From: Nitrospirae bacterium GWC2_57_9
GTDB lineage: Bacteria > Nitrospirota > UBA9217
DNA: 10,944 nt
Reading direction: 5' to 3'
Assembly (NCBI GenBank): GCA_001805085.1
Contig: MHEA01000161.1
Location: 161-11,104 of the forward strand
Part shown: in pieces, positions 5,816 to 10,944 of the stretch
Layout: each line of letters begins with the position of its first letter
How positions within the stretch are numbered: position 1 is the stretch's first letter
Program-made: the position numbers and the translations under genes
The notes under the pieces: generated by a model
What the model was told of the DNA's origin: nothing
The model's database searches: none
What the model saw: only the letters and a program-made list of their open reading frames with translations

Positions 5816-7147
5816 ATGCGGGTCCTGTTCATACAAACGCTTTCCGTGGAGGGGGCATCACAAGAGAGGGTCTACCCGATCGGGATCGTCATCCTGGCCG
5901 GCTCCCTGCAGGACCGCGGTTATACGGTCGATATCCTCGACATGAACACCGGGACGGACCCCTTTGGCGCGGTGAAGAGCAAACTGCTTAGCTTTAAGCC
6001 TGATGTCGTCGGGCTATCGCTCCGGAACATCGATCCGCTTGGGAACAAGACCAGTTCACTTGTGCCTCCGTTCCTGGTCACTGCCAGACTTGTTGCAGCA
6101 GTCATGCCGGAATCATGGATCATTGCAGGCGGCGCTGCGTTTTCTCTTTTTCCCGAACGCTTGATGCGCGAGGTGCCTGAGCTTCATTACGGCATAGTAG
6201 GTGAAGCGGAAGATTCCTTGCCGCTCCTCCTTGCTTCCCTGGAAAATCCTCCCTCGATAAGAGGGCTCTGCAGACGCAATGGGGCCGGGGCAAAAATCGA
6301 CGCTCCGTCTCAAGGTCTCGATATGGGTGATTACGTGAGGCCGAACAGGAACCTGCTTGATCCATCCCTCTATTCCGGAATAAATGCGTATGTGCCTGCG
6401 ATAGGGATCGAGACGAAGCGCGGCTGTCCTTTTCACTGCGCTTACTGCGTTTATCCCGTACTCCAGGGGAGACGGTTACGCTGCCGTCCTTTACGGGACG
6501 TCGTGGATGAAATGGAGTCCTTGAATAAGGAATACGGCATCGAGCGTTTTCACTTTACCGATCCGATCATAAATTATCCCGCTAATCATCTTGAAGAAAT
6601 CTGTGCTGAAATAATCCGGAGGAAATTGAAGCTCAAATGGGACGGCTTTATGAGGGAAGATAATTTCGACGAAAAAAATGCCGCTCTTTTTGAAAAAGCG
6701 GGGTGCGAATGTTTCTCATTTTCGCCTGACGGTCTTTGCCAGGAAGCCCTGGACGTGCTCGACAAGAGGCTTGCCGAAGGGGATATCCTGCGGGCCTCGG
6801 AGATCGCCGCAAAAACCGATGTGCTCACCGTTTACCATTTTATGGTCAATGTCCCGGGTGAGACGGAAAAAACCTGTGACAAGGGTCTGCGCTTCCTGGA
6901 ACGGATTTATGATCAGCACGGGAACAAGAAAAATCTCGGGACTGTTGTCTTGAATAATATCCGCATTTTGCCCGGAACGCGCATGGAAGCGCTGGCCAGA
7001 GGGGGTGGAGTCATAAGGCCGGATACGGATCTGCTCTATCCGACCTACTATAACCCGCAACCGTTCGATGCATTCAGATACCGCCTGGAAGCGCTGCATC
7101 TCTCTAGAAACGTGTTCATGTGGCAGGAAGTCGGTGCTGCCGTATGA
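5816..7147 (+). CDS. bzaD: B12-binding radical SAM methylase, benzimidazole biosynthesis (BzaD-like)
   Basis: The 443-residue protein has an N-terminal Rossmann-like cobalamin-binding domain: MRVLFIQTLSVEG, GYTVDILDMNT, PDVVGLSLRNID, IIAGGAAFSLFPE and YGIVGEAE, over about residues 1-150. A radical SAM domain follows with the 4Fe-4S motif CPFHCAYC (Cys 204, 208, 211). HFTDPIINYP and YHFMVNVPGETE are typical later barrel motifs. Such class B enzymes methylate unactivated carbons using SAM and methylcobalamin. In the bza pathway BzaD adds the ring methyl to 5-methoxybenzimidazole. The BzaD label, rather than BzaE, rests on the order bzaC-bzaD-bzaE known from Eubacterium limosum and is less certain than the family. 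GAGGGTG just before ATG 5816 is a modest ribosome-binding site. The stop overlaps the next start (ATGA). Confidence 0.83.
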   Translation: MRVLFIQTLSVEGASQERVYPIGIVILAGSLQDRGYTVDILDMNTGTDPFGAVKSKLLSFKPDVVGLSLRNIDPLGNKTSSLVPPFLVTARLVAAVMPESWIIAGGAAFSLFPERLMREVPELHYGIVGEAEDSLPLLLASLENPPSIRGLCRRNGAGAKIDAPSQGLDMGDYVRPNRNLLDPSLYSGINAYVPAIGIETKRGCPFHCAYCVYPVLQGRRLRCRPLRDVVDEMESLNKEYGIERFHFTDPIINYPANHLEEICAEIIRRKLKLKWDGFMREDNFDEKNAALFEKAGCECFSFSPDGLCQEALDVLDKRLAEGDILRASEIAAKTDVLTVYHFMVNVPGETEKTCDKGLRFLERIYDQHGNKKNLGTVVLNNIRILPGTRMEALARGGGVIRPDTDLLYPTYYNPQPFDAFRYRLEALHLSRNVFMWQEVGAAV

Positions 7148-8649
7148 AGATCCTGCTGCTGGAACATCCGCGCAGTGTTGCTCCCGAACGCTGCAATGAT
7201 ATCGCGAACACTCCTCTTTCCTCATGCCTTCAGAGCGGTTATGCCGCCGGGATGCTGAAAGAAAAGGGACATGACGTTGAGATCGTGGAGGGGTATCTTG
7301 ACAAGCTTTCCTACGCCGCGATCATGGAAAGAGTGCGTATTGTTCAGCCGGACATCCTCGGAGTTCACCTCGTCTACCATTGGCAGAATGATCATGCTCT
7401 CTTCGATTTTCTGGATACCATGAAGAGAGATGGACAGGTATCTTCCATAACTGCATACGGTTTTTATGCCACGATCTCATACAAAAATATTCTGAAACAG
7501 CGACATGCGGTTGATTCGGTCATTGTCGGAGAGCTTGAGAAGCCCTTTGCGGATCTGGCAGATGCAGCATCATTCAAAAACTTCACTCCCTGCATCCCCG
7601 GTCTTGCGATTCGCGACGGTTTGGGAGGCATCGGGCTTCAAAAACCGGAACCTGTCGCAGACCTCGACAGCCTCCCTTTTCCCGTTCGTACCGAGGCCAT
7701 GAACCGGCTTTCCGAAGTGAACCTGCTCGGCAGCCGCGGGTGCTACGGGAAGTGCACGTTCTGCTACATTAATTCTTTTTACGGGACCGGGAACCCCTGG
7801 CGCGGGAGGAGCCCCGAGAACATTGCCAGGGAAATAGATGCGATCATCAGGGAAAGTGGTCTGAGGGATTTCTACTTTACGGACCCCAACTTTTTCGGCC
7901 CCGGCCGGGTGGGTCAGGACAGGGCCTTGGAAATTGCCGCCCTCCTGAAGCCCAGAAACATCCGATTCGGCATCGAAGGACGGGTCAATGATATTCATGA
8001 TGAAACCATCAGCGCACTGGTGGATGCGGGTCTGCGCCACATTCTGATCGGGCTCGAAAGCGGGAAAGACGAGTCGCTCAGGCGAATGAATAAAATGACG
8101 ACCGTGTCCCAGAATGAGAAAGCGCTCGCGATCCTTCGAAAGCACGGCATTGAGCCGAATGTCGGGTTTATCATGTTCGAACCGGATTCCACGCCTGAAG
8201 ATCTGCGTATCAACCTGGAGTTTTTGAAGAAAAATGATTTGCTCAAAAATCTTGCCGTTACCGCGAACGTTCTTTACCACCACCAGATCGTTCTGGAGGG
8301 AACCCAGGCATATCAAGATCTCAAAAAAGAAAACAGGCTTTCACTGGGACCTTCTTCCTATGAGGGGACAGCTTATTTTAAAAACCCTCAAGTCGCCGGC
8401 CTTGCCGATATCATGAGACAAACCACCAATATCCTCTTTAACCGCATGGATGGTATATGGAGCGGTAAGACGATCGAGCTACGCGGTATGCAGGAAAGAT
8501 ATGCCCGGGTAAACCGTCTGTTCGTGAAGGTATTTGAAGACGGCCTGACATCTCTGGAAGCAGGAGCGCGCCTGGAAAAAGATCGAATAGCGTCCCTGGT
8601 TCGTGAGACGGAAAAAGAGATGGATGAGATGCTTAAGATAACGGCTTAA
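7144..8649 (+). CDS. bzaE: B12-binding radical SAM enzyme, benzimidazole biosynthesis (BzaE-like)
   Basis: The product is 501 residues from ATG 7144. That codon overlaps the bzaD stop as ATGA, which points to translational coupling; an in-frame ATG at 7120 lies inside bzaD and is less likely. The cobalamin-binding region spans about residues 1-150, with MKILLLEHPRS, LQSGYAAGMLKEKGHDVEIV, QPDILGVHLVYHW and SVIVGELEKPF. The radical SAM cluster motif is CYGKCTFC (Cys 200, 204, 207). YFTDPNFFGPG, FGIEGRVNDI, ILIGLESGKDESLRRMNK and PNVGFIMFEPDSTPEDL are classic radical SAM barrel elements. In the pathway BzaE carries out the last conversion to 5,6-dimethylbenzimidazole. The family is certain; the D versus E assignment rests on gene order. 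Riboswitch 3 begins 26 bp after the stop. Confidence 0.83.
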   Translation: MKILLLEHPRSVAPERCNDIANTPLSSCLQSGYAAGMLKEKGHDVEIVEGYLDKLSYAAIMERVRIVQPDILGVHLVYHWQNDHALFDFLDTMKRDGQVSSITAYGFYATISYKNILKQRHAVDSVIVGELEKPFADLADAASFKNFTPCIPGLAIRDGLGGIGLQKPEPVADLDSLPFPVRTEAMNRLSEVNLLGSRGCYGKCTFCYINSFYGTGNPWRGRSPENIAREIDAIIRESGLRDFYFTDPNFFGPGRVGQDRALEIAALLKPRNIRFGIEGRVNDIHDETISALVDAGLRHILIGLESGKDESLRRMNKMTTVSQNEKALAILRKHGIEPNVGFIMFEPDSTPEDLRINLEFLKKNDLLKNLAVTANVLYHHQIVLEGTQAYQDLKKENRLSLGPSSYEGTAYFKNPQVAGLADIMRQTTNILFNRMDGIWSGKTIELRGMQERYARVNRLFVKVFEDGLTSLEAGARLEKDRIASLVRETEKEMDEMLKITA

Positions 8650-8674
8650 GCTGTTTGAACGGTTCTGTAGATTC

Positions 8675-8863
8675 CGAATGAGAAAGCGGAAAGGGGTGCA
8701 ATTCCCCTGCTGTCGCGCAACTGTAATGGAAACGAAAACTGGAAATGCCACTGGGCGAGCAACAACAGTTTAAGCGGTTTAAACAGTTCAAACGGTTTAA
8801 ACGGTTAAATTACCCGGGAAGGCCAGTGAGTAGGGTGTCCTAAGCCAGGAGACGTCTCATTCG
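8675..8863 (+). promoter_or_regulatory. Cobalamin riboswitch 3, upstream of bzaF
   Basis: P1 is CGAATGAGA (8675-8683) with TCTCATTCG (8855-8863), a perfect 9 bp. The core GCTGTCGCGCAACTGTAA (8709-8726) is identical to the core of riboswitch 2. GCCACTG (8747-8753), CGGGAAGGCC (8815-8824) and AGCCAGGAGAC (8843-8853) follow. The aptamer is about 50 nt longer than riboswitch 2 because the variable arm between GCCACTG and GGGAAGGCC holds a 9-nt tandem array. There is no terminator, so control is likely translational, or by another route, on bzaF. It places B12 control on bzaF separately from cobT-bzaCDE. Confidence 0.93.
8766..8810 (+). repeat. Five 9-bp tandem units inside riboswitch 3
   Basis: Five consecutive 9-mers are CAGTTTAAG, CGGTTTAAA, CAGTTCAAA, CGGTTTAAA and CGGTTAAAT, ending 4 nt before the CCCGGGAAGGCC block. 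GTTTAAAC is self-complementary, so the array can fold in several registers. Similar loose units occur just upstream (CTGTTTGAACGG at about 8651-8662) and in the cobT leader (about 2815-2841 and 2860-2878). The conserved aptamer blocks on both sides are intact. Confidence 0.85.
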
Positions 8864-8890
8864 AATATTCGCGCGGAAGGAGAAATAATC

Positions 8891-8987
8891 ATGAAGAGAA
8901 TATCAATTTGTGTGTTGTCATAGAGAGGTAATGCTGTCTGTTGTGGCACCAGCAGCACGTGCGGCCATCAGATGCCGCATCGAATAA
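8891..8987 (+). pseudogene. Short ORF pair, possibly a broken signal-peptide gene start
   Basis: A GGAAGGAG (about 8875-8882) precedes ATG 8891, which gives MKRISICVLS and a TAG at 8921-8923. A second frame opens at ATG 8931 (GAGAGG just before it) and reads MLSVVAPAARAAIRCRIE to TAA 8985-8987. Joined across a frameshift, the two halves look like one secretion signal: basic start, hydrophobic middle, and an ARA-A cleavage-like end. That would fit the lost start of an exported B12-regulated protein such as a BtuB receptor or BtuF binding protein. The identity is speculation. The alternative is two genuine leader peptides. TGCGGC/GCCGCA within it also forms a 6-bp hairpin. Confidence 0.35.
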
Positions 8988-9005
8988 AACCTTAGGAGTG
9001 GACCA

Positions 9006-10316
9006 GTGACAACACAAATAGAAAACGCCCGTAAAGGAATTGTTACCGAACAGATGAAGGTGGTTGCCGTTGCTGAAGACGTATCGCTCGACTACGTCAG
9101 AAGAATGGTTGCGGAGGGGAAGATCGTGATTCCCTGGAACACGATCAGAAAGCCGAAAGCCGTAGGTATCGGCAAAGGGCTTGCGACGAAAGTAAATGCT
9201 TCGATCGGCACCTCGTCGGACATCATCGATTACGCGGCGGAGATCAGTAAAGCAAAAACTGCGGCCGCGGCCGGAGCGGACACACTCATGGAACTGTCGG
9301 TGGGTGGCGATCTGGATCGGGTGCGGCGCGAGGTGGTTGCAGCTGTGGATATCCCGGTCGGGAATGTTCCTCTGTACCAGGCTTTTTGCGAGGCAGGAAG
9401 GAAGTACGGCAATCCGAACAAGCTTGACGAAGAAATGCTGTTCGATCTGATCGAGAAGCAGTGCGAGGACGGAATTGCCTTTATGGCGATCCACTGCGGC
9501 ATCAATCTCTACACCATCGAGCGGCTGAGGAAACAGGGATACCGCTACGGCGGCCTGGTCAGCAAGGGCGGGGTGAGCATGGTCGCCTGGATGATCGCGA
9601 ACAAGCGGGAAAATCCGCTCTATGAAAAATTCGACCGCGTGGTCTCCATCCTCAAGAAATACGATGTGGTCCTCTCGCTCGGCAACGGTCTGAGGGCAGG
9701 CGCGATTCATGACTCTTCCGACCGCGCGCAGATACAGGAACTGATCATCAATTGCGAGCTGGCGGAAATGGGCAGGGAAATGGGATGCCAGATGCTGGTC
9801 GAGGGTCCGGGACATGTTCCGCTCGACGAGGTTGAGGGAAACATCCAGCTCCAGAAACGGATGAGCGGAGGCGCTCCGTACTACATGCTCGGGCCGATAT
9901 CCACGGATGTGGCGCCCGGGTTCGATCATATTACTGCTGCCATCGGGGCGGCACAGTCGAGCCGGTTCGGCGCGGACTTGATCTGTTATATCACCCCCGC
10001 CGAGCACCTTGCCTTGCCGAACGAGGACGACGTGCGCCAGGGCGTCCAGGCGGCCAAGATAGCGGCTTACATCGGGGACATGAACAAATATCCCGAGAAG
10101 GGAAGAACGCGCGACATGGAAATGAGCAAAGCGCGGCGCGACCTCGATTGGAAGAAGCAATTCGATCTTGCGCTCTATCCTCAGGAGGCACTGGCAATCA
10201 GGAAAAGCCGCATGCCGGAGCACGAAGATTCCTGCACCATGTGCGGAAGCTTCTGCGCAGCGAAGGGCGCCAACAAGCTTTTCGCCGATGATTTGAAGCA
10301 GAGCGTGAAGATGTAA
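9006..10316 (+). CDS. bzaF: ThiC paralog, 5-hydroxybenzimidazole synthase (BzaF)
   Basis: The 436-residue protein belongs to the ThiC family of radical SAM enzymes that rearrange aminoimidazole ribotide (AIR). Motifs are NASIGTSSD (about 64-72), MELSVGGDLD (95-104), AIHCGIN (161-167), SKGGVSM, EGPGHVP (266-272) and GPISTDVAPGFDHITAAIG (296-314). His270 and His308 fit the metal ligands of ThiC. The C-terminal cluster motif is CTMCGSFC (Cys 410, 413, 417). The start is GTG 9006, with AGGAG seven bases upstream. ThiC would make the thiamine pyrimidine; BzaF makes 5-hydroxybenzimidazole from the same substrate. I prefer BzaF because the leader is a cobalamin riboswitch and not a TPP riboswitch, and because cobT, bzaC, bzaD, bzaE and cobQ surround it. 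Only one paralog is visible, which fits single-protein BzaF rather than the BzaA/BzaB pair. True ThiC function cannot be excluded from sequence alone. Confidence 0.87.
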   Translation: MTTQIENARKGIVTEQMKVVAVAEDVSLDYVRRMVAEGKIVIPWNTIRKPKAVGIGKGLATKVNASIGTSSDIIDYAAEISKAKTAAAAGADTLMELSVGGDLDRVRREVVAAVDIPVGNVPLYQAFCEAGRKYGNPNKLDEEMLFDLIEKQCEDGIAFMAIHCGINLYTIERLRKQGYRYGGLVSKGGVSMVAWMIANKRENPLYEKFDRVVSILKKYDVVLSLGNGLRAGAIHDSSDRAQIQELIINCELAEMGREMGCQMLVEGPGHVPLDEVEGNIQLQKRMSGGAPYYMLGPISTDVAPGFDHITAAIGAAQSSRFGADLICYITPAEHLALPNEDDVRQGVQAAKIAAYIGDMNKYPEKGRTRDMEMSKARRDLDWKKQFDLALYPQEALAIRKSRMPEHEDSCTMCGSFCAAKGANKLFADDLKQSVKM

Positions 10317-10329
10317 ATTGCTTTTACAT

Positions 10330-10352
10330 GCCTCCCCCTAGAGGGGGGAGGC
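10330..10352 (+). other. GC-rich hairpin after bzaF
   Basis: GCCTCCCCC and GGGGGGAGGC form a stem of about 9-10 bp around a short loop, starting 14 bp after the bzaF stop. ATATGCAC follows instead of a T-run, so it is a poor rho-independent terminator. It may protect the 3' end of the bzaF message or be a degenerate copy of the neighbouring repeat. Confidence 0.4.
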
Positions 10353-10359
10353 ATATGCA

Positions 10360-10396
10360 CCCTCCCTTTCAAGGGGAGGGCCGGGGTGGGGATGGG
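10360..10396. repeat. Palindromic repeat copy D
   Basis: It runs CCCTCCCTTTCAAGGGGAGG and ends GGGGTGGGGATGGG, in the same orientation as copy B (5710-5746). The DUF559 start codon lies five bases after it. It forms the left boundary of a repeat-bounded unit whose right boundary is the inverted copy E. Confidence 0.75.
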
Positions 10397-10401
10397 TTTA
10401 A

Positions 10402-10788
10402 GTGCAGGGGCAAACGAATAAGAGCGTTCTTCAAAACAAGCTCCAGCGCAAATTGCGTCTCAGTATGACTGATGCAGAGAGGAAACTTTGGAGAATATTG
10501 CGTGGCAGGCAGATGGAGGGCTTGAAATTTCGCAGACAGCATCCATTTGAGGACTATATTCTCGATTTTGTCTGCCTGGAAAAAAAGATCGTTGTTGAAT
10601 TAGATGGTGGTCAGCATCAGGAACAAAGAGTGGAAGATGGTGTCAGGACAAAGGTGCTTGAAGACGCAGGTTTTCACGTTCTACGATTCTGGAACCATGA
10701 GGTTCTGCAACAGTCTGAAGCGGTAACGGAAAGAATATGGCAGGAAGCTACCCAAAAAGACCCATCCTCACCCCTTCCCTCTCCTTGA
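10402..10788 (+). CDS. DUF559 endonuclease-like protein
   Basis: The protein has 128 residues from GTG 10402. A shorter form from ATG 10465 is possible, since the conserved part begins at MTDAERKLWRILRGRQ. DUF559 proteins have the PD-(D/E)XK nuclease fold shared with Vsr mismatch endonucleases. Visible signature parts are KFRRQHPFEDYILDFVCLEK, then VVELDGGQHQEQ with the putative catalytic Asp and Glu-x-Asp residues, and GFHVLRFWNHEVL. No cellular role is established for most members. No strong ribosome-binding site precedes either start. Its last codons, encoding DPSSPLPSP, lie inside palindromic repeat E, and copy D lies just before it, so gene and repeats appear to form one unit. It sits between bzaF and cobQ on the same strand and is probably an insertion unrelated to B12 synthesis. 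Confidence 0.85.
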   Translation: MQGQTNKSVLQNKLQRKLRLSMTDAERKLWRILRGRQMEGLKFRRQHPFEDYILDFVCLEKKIVVELDGGQHQEQRVEDGVRTKVLEDAGFHVLRFWNHEVLQQSEAVTERIWQEATQKDPSSPLPSP

Positions 10789-10798
10789 AGGAGAGGGG
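10761..10798. repeat. Palindromic repeat copy E
   Basis: It starts CCCATCCTCACCCC and ends CTCCTTGAAGGAGAGGGG, nearly the same as copy C (5764-5800) and inverted relative to copy D. It overlaps the last nine codons and the stop of the DUF559 gene, and it ends about 20 bp before cobQ. Confidence 0.75.
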
Positions 10799-10817
10799 GG
10801 ATTAATAAGGAGCACCT

Positions 10818-10944
10818 TTGGCTAAAGCAGTGATGATACAGGGCACCGGGTCCGGCGCGGGCAAGAGCCTTATCGCGGCGGCGCTCTGCAGGATCTTCGC
10901 GGACAAGGGGCTGCGCGTGGCGCCGTTCAAGGCCCAGAACATGG
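10818..10944 (+). CDS. cobQ: Cobyric acid synthase CobQ, N-terminal part
   Basis: Only 42 codons are visible before the right edge. They read LAKAVMIQGTGSGAGKSLIA and continue through CRIFADKGLRVAPFKAQNM, the diagnostic start of CobQ/CbiP. CobQ is an ATP- and glutamine-dependent amidotransferase that amidates four side chains of adenosylcobyric acid a,c-diamide in the cytoplasm. GTGSGAGKS is the variant P-loop of this dethiobiotin-synthetase-like domain. The start is TTG 10818, placed by family similarity and supported by AAGGAG (10807-10812) at a good distance. The glutaminase domain lies outside the window. It shows that the cobamide pathway continues to the right. Confidence 0.93.
   Translation, partial: MAKAVMIQGTGSGAGKSLIAAALCRIFADKGLRVAPFKAQNM

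Noticed and set aside
7570..8316. A 248-residue minus-strand frame opposite bzaE
   Set aside because: Shadow of the radical SAM gene, whose cluster motif and barrel motifs are intact.
8766..8810. CRISPR array
   Set aside because: The units are only 9 bp, directly adjacent and without spacers, and they lie inside a riboswitch.
8889..10223. A 444-residue open frame on the minus strand opposite bzaF
   Set aside because: The plus-strand frame has unmistakable ThiC-family motifs along its whole length; the minus frame has no recognisable domain and is its shadow.
9006..10316. Annotation as thiamine ThiC
   Set aside because: The leader is a cobalamin riboswitch, no thiamine gene or TPP riboswitch is seen, and all neighbours are benzimidazole or cobamide genes; it is kept as the alternative in the entry.

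Overview
The window is bacterial chromosome, and its core is a cluster for building the lower ligand of vitamin B12 without oxygen, attached to cobamide assembly genes. The organism is probably a strict anaerobe. The short (436 aa) ThiC-like protein, the oxygen-independent benzimidazole genes, the two B12-binding radical SAM enzymes and the abundant palindromic and short-period intergenic repeats would fit Desulfobacterota or Nitrospirota. That placement is an inference at low confidence, because no rRNA or other phylogenetic marker is present.

Layout. Positions 2-547 hold the C-terminal end of a penicillin-binding protein 1C, followed by recO (783-1544). Positions 1545-2923 contain no intact gene but are not empty. 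They hold a 285-bp element of short-period repeats with 14-bp inverted ends, a good sigma70-like promoter, a cobalamin riboswitch with a strong terminator, the frameshifted tail of a BtuD/FecE-type ABC ATPase, and a second cobalamin riboswitch. Next come cobT (2924), bzaC (4131, an O-methyltransferase fused to a DUF2284 metal-binding domain), bzaD (5816) and bzaE (7144, overlapping bzaD by ATGA). A third cobalamin riboswitch (8675-8863) follows, with an unusual five-unit 9-bp repeat array in one arm, then a ThiC paralog read as bzaF (9006-10316). The window ends with a DUF559 nuclease gene between inverted palindromic repeats and the first codons of cobQ (10818 onward).

How the genes work together. 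By analogy with the published bza pathway, BzaF converts aminoimidazole ribotide to 5-hydroxybenzimidazole. BzaC O-methylates it, BzaD and BzaE add or exchange carbon-bound methyl groups to give 5,6-dimethylbenzimidazole (DMB), and CobT activates the base as alpha-ribazole phosphate. CobQ amidates the corrin ring in the same overall pathway. Cobalamin riboswitches before cobT and before bzaF would shut the block down when B12 is plentiful.

Most notable: (1) riboswitch 1 still has its promoter and terminator but now controls only a decayed transporter fragment; (2) riboswitch 3 carries a tandem repeat array; (3) BzaC carries a Cys-rich DUF2284 domain; (4) a broken signal-peptide-like reading frame lies between riboswitch 3 and bzaF; (5) the DUF559 gene and a gene-less repeat pair at 5710-5800 look like full and minimal versions of one repeat-bounded unit.
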